In this document: positions 21,656-31,495 of the stretch, in pieces
How positions within the stretch are numbered: position 1 is the stretch's first letter
How the letters are laid out: every line of letters begins with the position of its first letter
Source: CAVRQM01 sp963838805
GTDB taxonomy: Bacteria > Pseudomonadota > Alphaproteobacteria > Acetobacterales > Acetobacteraceae
Assembly: GCA_963838805.1 (NCBI GenBank)
Contig: CAWISK010000008.1
Coordinates: 248,001 to 312,000 of the forward strand
Length of the DNA stretch: 64,000 bases
Reading direction: 5' to 3'
Translations under genes and position numbers: made by a program
Notes under the pieces: model-generated
What the model was told of the DNA's origin: nothing
Database searches by the model: none
The model's input: the letters and a program-made list of their open reading frames with translations, nothing else

Positions 21656-22534
21656 ATGGCGATCCTGGTCGATGGCCGCACCGGGTGCTGACGCAGGGTT
21701 TTACCGGGGCGCAGGGCACGTTCCATTCCGAGCAGGCGATCGCCTATGGCACCAAGATCGTGGGCGGTGTCACGCCGGGCAAGGGCGGCAGCCGGCATTT
21801 GGATCTGCCGGTGTTCGACACGGTGGCCGAGGCGGTGGCGGCGACGGGGGCCACGGCGAGTGCGATCTACGTGCCGCCGGCGTTTGCGGCGGACGCGATC
21901 CTGGAGGCGGTGGATGCCGGGGTGGGCCTGATCGTCTGCATCACCGAGGGCATTCCGGTGCTGGACATGGTGCGGGTCGCGCGGGCGCTGGACGGCTCGG
22001 GCTCGCGGCTGATCGGGCCGAACTGTCCCGGGGTGATCACGCCGGATGCCTGCAAGATCGGCATCATGCCGGGGCACATCCACCGGCCCGGGCGGGTGGG
22101 GATCGTGTCGCGCTCGGGCACGCTGACCTACGAGGCGGTGGCGCAGACGACGGCTGCGGGCCTGGGGCAGAGCAGTTGCGTGGGCATTGGCGGCGATCCG
22201 GTGAAGGGGACGGATTTCGTCGATGTGCTGGCGCTGTTCCTGGCCGACAGCCAGACCGAGGCGATCGTCATGATCGGCGAGATCGGCGGCGAGAGCGAGA
22301 TCGAGGCTGCGGAGTTTTTGGCCGTCGCAGAACCGTGGCGGCAAGCCGGTGGTGGGGTTCATCGCCGGAACCACGGCACCGCCCGGCCGGCGCATGGGCC
22401 ATGCCGGTGCGGTGATCAGCGGCGGGCGCGACACCGCCGCAGCCAAGATGGAGGCGCTGCGCCAGGCCGGGGTCCATGTCGCCGACAGCCCGGCCGCACT
22501 GGGCAGCACCATGCTGAGGGTGTTGCGATCGTAG
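21656..22534 (+). CDS. sucD: SucD-like ADP-forming CoA ligase alpha subunit (two frameshifts)
   Basis: Alpha subunit partner of the preceding gene. ATG at 21656 gives MAILVDGRT, then one base appears missing near 21678 and the next frame continues VLTQGFTGAQGTFHSEQAI. CoA-binding VTPGKGG and GPNCPGVITP follow. A second shift near 22328 leads to KPVVGFIAGTTAPPGRRMGHAGAVISGG (the phosphohistidine is in GHAGAVISGG), ending at RVLRS. The two shifts cancel and the product is 292 residues, normal for SucD, which favours sequence errors over decay. It starts 16 bases after sucC. Same substrate uncertainty as the beta subunit. Confidence 0.82.
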
Positions 22535-22597
22535 AACACACAACAATCCGCCAGAAGGCGCGCGAAGCGCCCGGCAACTGACAGAGGGAAAAGACAA

Positions 22598-23891
22598 ATG
22601 TCCATGAGTACGTCATCCATGAGTGGTCCAATTGGACAGCCTAGTGCCAATCGCGTGACCATGCTGGTCATCGGGATCATTTGCATGGTCCTGATCTCCA
22701 ATTACCAATACGGTTGGACGTATTTCGTCCACCCGATGGCAGCGGACCATAAGTGGTCGGTTGCCGCGATCCAGGTGGCGTTCAGTATCTTCATCGCGCT
22801 CGAGACCTGGCTCACACCGATCGACGGCTGGCTTGCCGATACTTTCGGGCCGAAAGTGATTGTCGCCGCAGGCGGTCTTCTTGTGGCGCTCGGCTGGATC
22901 ATCAACTCGTTTGCCGGGTCTCTCGAGATGCTCTACCTGGGCGGCGCCGTGTCGGGCACCGGCGCCGGCGCGATCTATGCCACCCTCATCGGCAACGCGG
23001 TGAAATGGTTTCCGGATCACCGTGGCTTGGCGGTAGGCCTCACCGCGGGCGGCTATGGCGTCGGTGCCGCGCTGACAGTGATCCCGATCCGCTACCTGAT
23101 CGCCACGCAGGGTTATCAGCTCACCTTTCTCTGGTTCGGGTTGGGCCAGGGAATCATCGTCTTCCTGCTGGCGTGGCTGCTGCAGGGCTCCGCTGGCTGG
23201 CGAGATTCCGGCGCGCGCTCCCACGAATATCCTGCAGACGACGCGCAGCTATACGCCGTGGCAGATGCTGAGCACGCCGGTGTTCTGGCTGCTCTACGTC
23301 ATGTTCATTCTGGTCTCCGCCAGCGGATTGATGGCGGTCGCGCAGATTGCGCTGATCGCCAAGAGCTACCACGTCGCGGACGTCGTCATCTTCTTCGGAG
23401 TGTCAACGCTCTCGCTGGCGGGCATCGTTGACGGCGTCGCAAACGGTACTGCGCGACCGTTCTTCGGCTGGGTCTCCGACCGGATCGGGCGCGAATACAC
23501 CATGGCGATCGCGTTCAGCATCGGCGGCGTGGCCTACTGGCTGCTCGGCGGACTGGGCGCCAGCCCGTGGCTCTTTGTCATCTTCGCCGCCTTGATCTTC
23601 TTCACCTGGGGCGAGATCTTCAGCCTGTTCCCGTCCACCTGCACGGACTCGTTCGGCCCGAAATTCGCAACCGTCAATCTCAGCTTCCTCTACACGGCCA
23701 AGGGTGCGTCTGCCTTTCTGGTTCCGCTCGCGAACGTGCTGAAGAACGCGACCGGCAGCTGGCATGCGGTGTTCGTGGTCACGGCTATCGCCAACTTCGT
23801 GGTGGTGGCCTTGGCGCTGTTCGTGCTGCGGCCGCTACGCGCCAATCTGCGTTCGGCCGAACCGGTGGCGAGGCATGCCCCGGCCGAATAG
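22598..23891 (+). CDS. oxlT: OxlT-type oxalate:formate antiporter, MFS (one frameshift)
   Basis: Twelve-helix major facilitator of the oxalate:formate antiporter family in the inner membrane. Similarity to Oxalobacter OxlT runs throughout: NYQYGWTYFVHPM in helix 1, GLAVGLTAGGYGVG in the middle, FFTWGEIFSLFPST late. The two charged residues that hold oxalate in OxlT, Arg272 and Lys355, have counterparts in ARPFFGWVSDRIGR and LYTAKGASA. The frame breaks near 23185 in the central loop (QGSAGW to APLAGEIPARAPTN). The joined protein is about 431 residues. Good AGAGGGA before the ATG. It imports oxalate in exchange for formate, so it exports formate or works with the formate dehydrogenase. Confidence 0.86.
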
Positions 23892-23920
23892 TTCTACGGG
23901 CGTCTATTCCGGGCACAAAA

Positions 23921-23953
23921 AAGCGCCGCCGCGGGAAGTCCGTGGCGGCGCTT
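23921..23953. terminator. Hairpin terminator between oxlT and the beta-propeller gene
   Basis: AAGCGCCGCCGCGG (23921-23934), loop GAAGT, and CCGTGGCGGCGCTT (23940-23953) pair over 14 bases with one mismatch. An A-run precedes it (TTTTTT after the stem on the minus strand), so it should end the minus-strand propeller gene as a classic intrinsic terminator and may also stop transcription from oxlT. It lies in the convergent gap. Confidence 0.85.
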
Positions 23954-23969
23954 CCGCGTGGGGCAGTAA

Positions 23970-24962
23970 TTACGAGCCCGGCGCGCTGAACACGTCCAGC
24001 TTGTTGCTCTCGTTGCGATAGACGTAGACGTTGTGCGTCTTGGGATCGACCGCCAGGGTGTGCATGTTCTTCTCGGACGGGATCGTGTCGGCCAGCTTGT
24101 TCTGGTCGAGGTCGATCACCTCGACCATGCCGGCCTTGTCGCCGACGAAGGCGCGCCGCGCGCCGACATCGATCGCCACCTCGTCCGCCGAGCCCTTCAG
24201 CGGGATCGAGGCGACCTGCTCGCCGGTCTTCGCGTCGAGCACCAGCATCTTCTTGTCGGTGGTGCCCATGAACAAATGCTTGGTCTTCGGATCATAGACC
24301 ATCGGCTTGGCGTCGCCCTTCACGTCCGGCTTCCAGACCGACACCACCTTGTTCGTCGCCGGGTCGATGACGTCCACCACGTTATCGTCCGGCTGGTAGA
24401 TCATGCCGGTCGCCGGCACGAGCGTGCCGACGTCGGGGCCGTCCTTGGCCTGCGCGGGTTGCAGTCCGAAATGCGCGACCTGCGCGAAAGGTGGCGTGGC
24501 GTTGACCACGGTCACGTCGTTGCTGTCGTCTCCGGCGACATAGATATGCTGGGTCTTCGGATCATAGATCATGCCATCCGGGGTCTTGCCCTGAATCGTA
24601 AAGCTGCCGACCGGCTTCATGGTCCGCTTGTTTAGCACCGTCACCTTGGTGCTCTTGGCGTCGTCGATGAAAGCGTATTTCGGCGTCATGGTGATGAGGT
24701 TGCCGCTCTCGATACCGGGGACGACTCCCTTCACGGTGTTCGTCTTGGCGTCGATCACGACATCCTGGTGGTCCGGCGACTGGGCGAGCCAGACGGTGTT
24801 GGTCGCCGGGTCGAACACCACGTAGTCGCCGTGGCCGCCCTTGTCGCCCGGCAGGTCGATCGTCTTGACCAGCTTGTAGCCGCTCTCGGCCGCGACGGCC
24901 GGGAGCGTGGCGAAGGTCGCCAGCGCGACCAGCGACACGGTTCGCAAGATATGCTTGCGCAT
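23970..24962 (-). CDS. Secreted YncE/YVTN-type beta-propeller protein
   Basis: Exported protein of 330 residues. A clear signal peptide (MRKHILRTVSLVALATFATL, cleavage near AVA-AES) is followed by seven-bladed-propeller repeats of the YVTN/YncE kind, each with a motif like YDPKTKHLF, FDPATNTVW or VDPKTHNVYVY. The function is unknown; such proteins bind ligands or metals, or serve as scaffolds in the periplasm. It lies 161 bases downstream of fdhA on the same strand and faces oxlT, so a role in the oxalate/formate locus is possible but unproven. Confidence 0.8.
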   Translation of the reverse strand: MRKHILRTVSLVALATFATLPAVAAESGYKLVKTIDLPGDKGGHGDYVVFDPATNTVWLAQSPDHQDVVIDAKTNTVKGVVPGIESGNLITMTPKYAFIDDAKSTKVTVLNKRTMKPVGSFTIQGKTPDGMIYDPKTQHIYVAGDDSNDVTVVNATPPFAQVAHFGLQPAQAKDGPDVGTLVPATGMIYQPDDNVVDVIDPATNKVVSVWKPDVKGDAKPMVYDPKTKHLFMGTTDKKMLVLDAKTGEQVASIPLKGSADEVAIDVGARRAFVGDKAGMVEVIDLDQNKLADTIPSEKNMHTLAVDPKTHNVYVYRNESNKLDVFSAPGS

Positions 24963-25123
24963 GGATGTGGCCTCCCGTGAGTTTTTGTGCAGGCGAAAGG
25001 CACGTCAGGCGGCCAAAAGCCGCTGTTGCGATGGTACCGTTCCGCCATGATGCTGTCCACAACCGATCGTGTGGACAGCTACGAATATTCGAAATCCCCG
25101 GCGCCTCGCCGCACCCGTCCGGG

Positions 25124-27895
25124 CTACTCGGCGGCGCTCGCCATGACCGCCGCCGGTTGCACGCGCGCGGCGCAGAACTTGAACTCCGGAATCTTCGCAA
25201 ACGGGTCGAGCGCCGGGTTGGTCAGCAGGTTCGCCGCTGCCTCTGCATAGCAGAACGGCATGAAGACCATGCCCGTCGGCACGTCGCGATCGGAGCGCAC
25301 CTTGAGCTCGATGGCGCCCCGCCGCGTCTCCAGCCGGATGAAGTCGCCAGGACGCAGGCTCATGTCGCCCAGATCCCGCGGCGACATGAAGGCGATCGCT
25401 TCCGGCTCGATCGCGTCGAGCACGCCGGCGCGGCGCGTCATCGACCCGGTGTGCCAGTGCTCCAGCACGCGGCCGGTCGAAAGCACCATCGGAAACTCGA
25501 CATCGGGGATCTCGTCCGGCGGCAGCAGGTTCGCGGGAACGATGCGGCCGCGGTTGCTGGCGGTCGGGAAGCCGGTCGCGAAGATGATCTCATTTCCCGG
25601 CTGGTCCGGGCCGTCGACCGGGTAGGTGACGGCGCCCTCGCGCTCCAGCCGCTCCCAGGTAATATTGGCAAGCGATGGCATCAGCCCAGCCATTTCGGCG
25701 AACACCTCGTGTGGCCCGGCATAGTTCCAGTCAAGGCCAAGGCCGCGGGCGATCTCCTGGATAATCCACCAATCGAGGCGCGCATCTCCGGGCGGTGCGA
25801 TCACCGGCCGCGCCATCTGCACGCGGCGGTCGGTGTTGGTGAAGGTGCCGGTCTTCTCGGCGAACGCGGAGGCCGGCAGGACCACATCGGCATGGAAGGC
25901 GGTTTCCGTCAGGAACAGATCCTGCACCACCAGATGCTCGAGTTTGGCCAGGGCCTCGCGCGCATGATTGAGGTCAGGATCGGACATCGCCGGGTTCTCG
26001 CCCTCGATATACATGCCGCGAATCGTGCCGGCATGGATCGCGTGGATGATCTCGACCACCGTCAGGCCGGGTCTGGGATCGAGTGCCAAATGCCACGCTC
26101 GTTCAAATGTCTGCCGAAACGCTGGATCGCTCACCGGCTGGTAGTCGGGGAACACCATCGGAATCAGCCCGGCATCGGACGCGCCCTGCACATTGTTCTG
26201 GCCACGTAGCGGGTGCAGGCCGGTTCCCGGACGGCCGATCTGGCCGGTGATCAGCGCCATCGCGATCAGGCAACGCGCATTGTCGGTGCCATGCACGTGC
26301 TGGCTGATCCCCATGCCCCAGAAGATGATGGACGTGCGCGCGCGCGCGTATATGCGCGCCACTTCGCGCAACAACGAGGCCGAAACCCCGCAGACAGGTG
26401 CCATCGCCTCCGGCGAGAAATCCTTGACGCGTTCACGCAGTTCCTCGAACCCTTCGGTGTAGCCGGCGATGTACTGCGTGTCGGTCAGGCCTTCTTCAAT
26501 GATCGTGTGGATCATCGCGTTCAGCATCGCCACGTCGCTTCCGGGCTTGAATGCGAGGTGATGCAGCGCGTGACGCGACAGCGCCTGCCGGCGTGGGTCG
26601 ATCACGATCAGCTTGGCGCCCTTCTTGGCCGCGTTCTTGATGAAGGTTGCGGCGACCGGATGATTCACGGTCGGATTGGCGCCGATGACGATGATGACCT
26701 CGGCATCCAGCGCCGCCGAGAACGGTGCCGATACGGCGCCGGAGTTCAGCCCTTCCATCAGTGCCGCCACGGAGGAGGCGTGGCAGAGTCGGGTGCAATG
26801 ATCGACATTGTTCGATCCGAAGCCGGTGCGTACCAGCTTCTGGAACAGATACGCCTCCTCGTTCGATCCCTTCGCGGAACCGAACCCGGCCAGTGCTTCC
26901 GGCCCGTGCGCGTCGCGGATCGCGCGCAGGCCACCGCTGGCACACGCGAGGGCCTCCTCCCAGCTTGCTTCGCGGAAATGCGTCCAGGGATTGGCGGGAT
27001 CGACCTGATCGTTTGCGTCCTTGCCAATTCCGTCCAGTCGGACAAGAGGTTTGGTCAGGCGATGCGGATGATGGATGTAGTCGAAGCCGAACCGGCCTTT
27101 GACGCAAAGCCGCTCATGGTTGGCCGGACCGTCGCGACCCTCGGCATAGACGATGCGTTCGTCCTTCACGGCATAGTCCACCTGGCAGCCGACGCCGCAA
27201 TACGGACAGAGGCTCGACACAACTCGGTCCGGCCAGACCGTGCGTTGCTGTTTGTCGTCGAGATAGGCCGCTGGCATCAGCGCACCGGTGGGGCAGGCCT
27301 GCACGCACTCGCCGCAGGCCACGCAGGTCGACTCACCCATCGGGTCATCGAAGTCGAACACGATCTTGGCGGCGGCGTTGCGGTGGGCCATGCCGATCAC
27401 GTCATTGACCTGAACCTCGCGGCAGGCGCGCACGCACAGATTGCACTGGATGCAGGCGTCGAGATTCACCCGCATGGCCGGATGGCTGGGATCGGCGGTC
27501 CATCGCTCGACGGACGGAAAGCGGCTGGTCGTCACATCGACCCGATCCGCCCATTGCCAGAACTTCGAGGTGGGATCATGCGACGTCTCGCGCGCCGGCT
27601 GATCGGCGACCAGCAGTTCCATCACCATGCGCTGCGCAGCAGCGGCGCGGGCGCTGGCGGAGCGCACGCGCATTCCGCTTGCCGGCTGGCGTATGCACGA
27701 CGCCGCGAGCACCCGCTCCCCGTCGATCTCGACCATGCAGGCGCGGCAATTGCCGTCGGGCCGGTAGCCGGGGCTCGGCTTGTAGCAGAGATGCGGAATG
27801 TCGGTGCCGAGCCGCTTGGCGACCTGCCAGATCGTCTCGCCCGGTCGCGCCTCGACCTGCCTTCCATCCAGCTCGAATACGGTTTCCGTGCTCAT
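25124..27895 (-). CDS. fdhA: NAD-dependent formate dehydrogenase, alpha (Mo/W) subunit
   Basis: Catalytic subunit of a soluble NAD-linked formate dehydrogenase, 923 residues, oxidising formate to CO2. Order: [2Fe-2S] ferredoxin domain (Cys37, 50, 53, 67), His/Cys cluster region, two 4Fe-4S motifs (CIQCNLCVRAC and CVACGECVQACPTGAL), the N-terminal 4Fe-4S of the molybdopterin domain (CPYCGVGC), then the bis-MGD domain. The metal ligand is Cys371 in DHCTRLCHASS, not selenocysteine, and the adjacent His is kept. The C-terminal molybdopterin-binding domain is complete. The start overlaps the fdhB stop by 4 bases. Length and layout match Methylobacterium FDH1 alpha, which contains tungsten; metal identity here is open. 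Confidence 0.93.
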   Translation of the reverse strand: MSTETVFELDGRQVEARPGETIWQVAKRLGTDIPHLCYKPSPGYRPDGNCRACMVEIDGERVLAASCIRQPASGMRVRSASARAAAAQRMVMELLVADQPARETSHDPTSKFWQWADRVDVTTSRFPSVERWTADPSHPAMRVNLDACIQCNLCVRACREVQVNDVIGMAHRNAAAKIVFDFDDPMGESTCVACGECVQACPTGALMPAAYLDDKQQRTVWPDRVVSSLCPYCGVGCQVDYAVKDERIVYAEGRDGPANHERLCVKGRFGFDYIHHPHRLTKPLVRLDGIGKDANDQVDPANPWTHFREASWEEALACASGGLRAIRDAHGPEALAGFGSAKGSNEEAYLFQKLVRTGFGSNNVDHCTRLCHASSVAALMEGLNSGAVSAPFSAALDAEVIIVIGANPTVNHPVAATFIKNAAKKGAKLIVIDPRRQALSRHALHHLAFKPGSDVAMLNAMIHTIIEEGLTDTQYIAGYTEGFEELRERVKDFSPEAMAPVCGVSASLLREVARIYARARTSIIFWGMGISQHVHGTDNARCLIAMALITGQIGRPGTGLHPLRGQNNVQGASDAGLIPMVFPDYQPVSDPAFRQTFERAWHLALDPRPGLTVVEIIHAIHAGTIRGMYIEGENPAMSDPDLNHAREALAKLEHLVVQDLFLTETAFHADVVLPASAFAEKTGTFTNTDRRVQMARPVIAPPGDARLDWWIIQEIARGLGLDWNYAGPHEVFAEMAGLMPSLANITWERLEREGAVTYPVDGPDQPGNEIIFATGFPTASNRGRIVPANLLPPDEIPDVEFPMVLSTGRVLEHWHTGSMTRRAGVLDAIEPEAIAFMSPRDLGDMSLRPGDFIRLETRRGAIELKVRSDRDVPTGMVFMPFCYAEAAANLLTNPALDPFAKIPEFKFCAARVQPAAVMASAAE

Positions 27896-29626
27896 TCCGC
27901 GGCATCCTTCGTCTGCAAGGCTTCCGGAAAGTAACGCATCATGCTGTCCAGCGGATTGGAGGCGGCCTGACCCAGACCGCAGATGGAGGCATCGCGCATC
28001 GCCTGCGCGAGTTCGGTCAATAGCGCCTGGTCCCAGACCGGGCGCTGCATCAGCATCCGCGCCTTCTGGGTGCCGGCGCGGCACGGCGTGCATTGGCCGC
28101 AGCTCTCGTCCTCGAAGAACGCCATCAGGTTCACCGCCGCCGCGCGCAGGTCGTCCTGATCGGACAGCACGATCACGGCGGCCGAACCGATGAAGCAGCC
28201 GTATTTCTCGAGCGTGCCGAAATCGAGCGGGATGTCGTCCATCGAGGCCGGCAGGATGCCGCCCGACGCGCCGCCCGGCAGGTAAGCGGCGAAATTGTGT
28301 CCCTCCATGATCCCGCCGCAATACTCGTCGATCAGCTCGCGGACCGTAATGCCAGACGGCGCCAGCTTCACGCCGGGATCGCGCACGCGCCCGGATACCG
28401 AGAAGCTGCGCAACCCCTTGCGGTCATGGCGGCCGAAACCCGTCCACCACGCGACGCCGCGCTCCAGGATGTCGCGCACCCAGTATAGCGTCTCGACGTT
28501 GTTGATCAGCGTCGGGCGGCCGAACAGGCCGACCTGGAACGGGTAGGGCGGCTTGTGCCGCGGCAGCCCGCGCTTGCCCTCGATGCTCTCCAGCATGGAG
28601 GATTCCTCGCCGCAGATATAGGCGCCGGCGCCGCGTCGGAGATGGATCCGGCGGGGCGACGGGGGCAGCTTGGGAAGCTCGCGCCGCATGATGGCACGTG
28701 CCACCGGGTACTCGTCGCGCAGATAGATGTAGATGTCCGTGGCATCGACAATCTCCGCGCCGATCAGCATCCCCTCGAGGAAGCGGTGCGGATCGGTGTT
28801 CAGATAGTGGCGATCCTTGAACGTGCCGGGCTCGCCCTCATCGGCGTTCACCGCCATCAGCCGCGGCCCCTTCTCGCCGCGCACCGAGCGCCATTTGCGC
28901 CCTGTGGGAAAGCCGGCGCCGCCCAGCCCGCGCAGCCCGGAATCATCCAGCACCGACAGCACCGCCTCGGCATCCAGCGCACCCGAGCGCATGCGTTCCA
29001 GCAGCGCGTAGCCGCCGCCCGCGACATAGGCCTCGTAGTCGATCGTGTTGTCGGGAATATGCGGATGGGTGTCCCCGTGGTCGATCGCCGCGCGCACAGC
29101 GTCCGACGTTGCCTTGTGCAGGAAGTGGTGCCCCACCTCGACGACCGGCGCCTGGTCGCACAAGCCGACGCAGGGTGCCCGGACCACGCGCGCGTCGGCT
29201 CCCAGCTCGCCCTTCGCCTGCATCGCCTGCAACCGTCCCATCAGCGAGATCGGCGCCGAACATGGCGCAGGTCAGGCTGTCGCAGACGCGCACCACCGTT
29301 CGCGCGAGCGGCGCCTCACCTTCCTTCACCACGTCGAAATGGGCGTAGAAGGTGGCAACCTCGTAGACCTCGGCGAAGGCCAGCTTCATCTCGACGGCCA
29401 GCGCTGCCAGATGGGCGGCGCTGATCTGGCCGTAGCTGTCCTGGATCAGGTGCAGATGTTCGATCAGCAAATCGCGATCGCGCGACCGCTCGCCCAGCAG
29501 CGCCTCGATCTCGCGCTGGGCCTTGGGGTCGATGTCGCGCCCTTTGGGAGTGGGCCGGACGCGGCGGCGGCCTGCTCCTGGATGCTCAAAACGCCGGATG
29601 CCGGCCTCGGATGTGTCGTTCTTCAT
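27892..29626 (-). CDS. fdhB: Formate dehydrogenase beta subunit, fused NuoE-NuoF type (one frameshift)
   Basis: Diaphorase subunit passing electrons from FdhA to NAD+. Residues 1-150 form a NuoE-like thioredoxin-fold [2Fe-2S] domain (LIQDSYGQISAAHLAAL, VCDSLTCAMFGA, APCVGLCDQAP). The remainder is NuoF-like, with GLRGLGGAGFPTGRKW for NADH/FMN binding, VNADEGEPGTFKDR, GAGAYICGEESSML and the 4Fe-4S motif SCGQCTPCRAGT. The frame breaks near 29249 (one extra base) inside the NuoE part; joined length is about 577 residues, as in the two-subunit FDH1 beta of Methylobacterium. A separate gamma subunit gene is therefore not needed. Divergent from mobB. Confidence 0.9.
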
Positions 29627-29709
29627 GGCGTTCCTGAACCGCGGGATGGCATCGGCGTCCTACCCCTGACAGTGTGGGCGATCCAGCGGCCGGGCGCGGG
29701 ACCGCCGGC

Positions 29710-29740
29710 TTGACAGCGTGGATTGTCGCCCTGGCATACT
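29710..29740 (+). promoter_or_regulatory. Candidate sigma-70-like promoter for the mobB operon
   Basis: TTGACA at 29710-29715 is followed after 19 bases by CATACT at 29735-29740, in an AT-richer patch (CATACTTTATATCATC) that stands out in this GC-rich window. It lies about 55 bases upstream of the mobB ATG in the gap divergent from fdhB. Confidence 0.45.
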
Positions 29741-29795
29741 TTATATCATCGGCCAGGCGCGAAGGCTACCGCCGCCCAGAGCAGACAGGAGCATC

Positions 29796-30324
29796 ATGCG
29801 CGTCATCGGCCTGGCCGGATGGAGCGGCGCGGGAAAGACCACGCTGCTGCGCCGGCTGATTCCGCTGCTGGTCGGGCAGGGATTGCGCGTCTCGACGCTC
29901 AAGCATGCGCATCACGCTTTCGATGTGGACCAGCCCGGCAAGGATTCCTGGGAGCATCGGCAGGCGGGTGCGGCGGAGGTGCTGATCGCCTCCGCGCGCC
30001 GATGGGCGCTGATGCACGAATTGCGCAACGGGAGCGAGCCGTATCTCGCGGAACTGCTGGACCGGCTCAGCGACGTGGATTTGGTGCTGATCGAGGGGTT
30101 CAAGCGCGAGGCGCACCCGAAGCTGGAAATCCATCGTCCGAGCCTAGGCAAGCCGCTGATGCAGCCCGGCGATTGCACGATCAGTGCCGTCGCCAGCGAC
30201 GCCCCCGATCGAAGCGGTCGCCGTGCCGGTGTTCGATCTGGACGACACGGCGACGATTGCCGCCCATATCCGCGCCCATGCGATGCCGGCGCACGCCATC
30301 TGCTGGCGCGGCCATGATGGGTGA
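29796..30324 (+). CDS. mobB: MobB, molybdopterin-guanine dinucleotide adaptor (one frameshift)
   Basis: GTP-binding helper of MobA in making the guanine-dinucleotide form of the molybdenum cofactor. The P-loop is GWSGAGKTTLLRRL near the N-terminus, followed by STLKHAHHAF and LVLIEGFKREAHPKLE, all typical. The frame shifts near 30203 in a run of five C; with four C the frame reads on through IEAVAVPVFDLDDTATIAAHIRAHA to a TGA at 30322-30324, 175 residues in all. The C-run supports an indel error. It heads a plus-strand operon of cofactor genes, divergent from fdhB, which needs that cofactor. It overlaps the following moeA start. Confidence 0.88.
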
Positions 30325-31495
30325 GTTGCTGCCCGTGCCGCAGGCGCGAGCGCTGATCGCGGCCGCCATGCCGGAATCCGGCAGCGAAAACCTTGCTGTC
30401 GGGGATGCTGCAGGCCGGGTGCTGGCCGAGCCATGTGTCGCCGGCCGCGACCTGCCGCTGTTCGATCGCGCGGCGCTGGACGGATATGCCGTGCGCGCAA
30501 CCGATACCGCAGGGGCGGGGGACTACACGCCGATGACCCTCGTGCTGCGCCAGACATCGGACCGCACGGCGTTGTCGCCTGGCAGCGCGGCTGCGGTGAC
30601 GCGCGGGCAGCCGCTCCCGGACGGCGCCGACGCGGTGCTGCCGTTCGAGGCGGCATCGCCGAGCGGCGCGGAGGCGATTGAGGTTCTGGCACAGGCGGCG
30701 CCAGGGGCCGGCATCGAGCGTCGCGGCAGCGAACTGGCGGCGGGCAGTCCCGCGCTCGCGCGGGGCAGGCGGCTGCGGCCGCAGGACGTGGCGCTGCTGA
30801 CTGCACTCGGCGAGACGCGGGTTCGCGTGCTGCGCCGGTTGCGCGTGGGCCTCATCGTCCCGGGACCGAAGGCGGGCGAGGCCGATGCGCTGACGCCGAT
30901 GCTGCGCGCGCTGCTCGCGCGCGACGGCGCGATCGTGGAGGAGTTCCGCCCGGCCCTGCTTGAGTGCCGCGCGGTGACAGGCGCCATCGCGCGCGGGGCG
31001 GCTACGAGCGACGTTCTGCTGGTGGCTGGCGGCAGCGGTGCCGGTGCGGATGACAAGGCAGCATCGGCAATCGCCAATGCCGGGGGCGTGCGGGCGTTTC
31101 ACGGTGTCGCGATCCATCCTGGCGAGTCGGCGGGATTGTGGCGCATGGGCGAAGTGCCGGTACTGCTGCTGCCGGGAGCGCCGCTGGCCTGTCTGGTGAC
31201 GTACGACGTGACGGCGGCGCCGCCGCTCCGGCAGGAGGCAGGGCTTGGCCCGGATGACGCTTATGCGGCGGTGGATGCGAGGCTCGATCGCAAGATCGTC
31301 TCCGGCATCGGCAGCACCGAGATCGTGCGGGTGATGCTGAGCAGTGGGCGCGCGACGCCGCTCGGCATGGCCGGTCTGGCCAGTGTCGCTCACGCGGACG
31401 GTTTCGTGCTCGTGCCGGCTTCACGCGAAGGCTATCCGGCGGGCGCTTCCGTACGCGTTCACCTCTATGACGCATCGAGGGAAGGCCAACCGTGA
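30317..31495 (+). CDS. moeA: MoeA-like molybdopterin molybdenumtransferase (paralogue 1)
   Basis: MoeA family protein of about 392 residues that inserts molybdate (or tungstate) into adenylylated molybdopterin. The RDLPLFDRAALDGYAVRA segment is the typical MoeA signature, followed by GADAVLPFE and RRGSELAAG. The central MoCF domain is less conserved, with VLLVAGGSGAGADDKA where other family members show SGGVSxGxxD. This divergence is notable: it may be a specialised or weakly active copy. Starts at ATG 30317 (another ATG at 30314) within the end of mobB and overlaps the following gene by 4 bases. Confidence 0.8.
   Translation: MGELLPVPQARALIAAAMPESGSENLAVGDAAGRVLAEPCVAGRDLPLFDRAALDGYAVRATDTAGAGDYTPMTLVLRQTSDRTALSPGSAAAVTRGQPLPDGADAVLPFEAASPSGAEAIEVLAQAAPGAGIERRGSELAAGSPALARGRRLRPQDVALLTALGETRVRVLRRLRVGLIVPGPKAGEADALTPMLRALLARDGAIVEEFRPALLECRAVTGAIARGAATSDVLLVAGGSGAGADDKAASAIANAGGVRAFHGVAIHPGESAGLWRMGEVPVLLLPGAPLACLVTYDVTAAPPLRQEAGLGPDDAYAAVDARLDRKIVSGIGSTEIVRVMLSSGRATPLGMAGLASVAHADGFVLVPASREGYPAGASVRVHLYDASREGQP

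Noticed and set aside
20427..22534. Housekeeping succinyl-CoA synthetase location
   Set aside because: The expected sucAB/mdh neighbours are missing, so I do not assume the citric-acid-cycle role although the family names are kept.
25124..27895. Possible selenocysteine formate dehydrogenase
   Set aside because: The metal-ligand position is TGC (Cys371); no in-frame TGA occurs at that place.
28943..29626. Separate formate dehydrogenase gamma (NuoE) gene
   Set aside because: The NuoE part continues into the NuoF part after one base is corrected near 29249, and the joined length matches a fused subunit.
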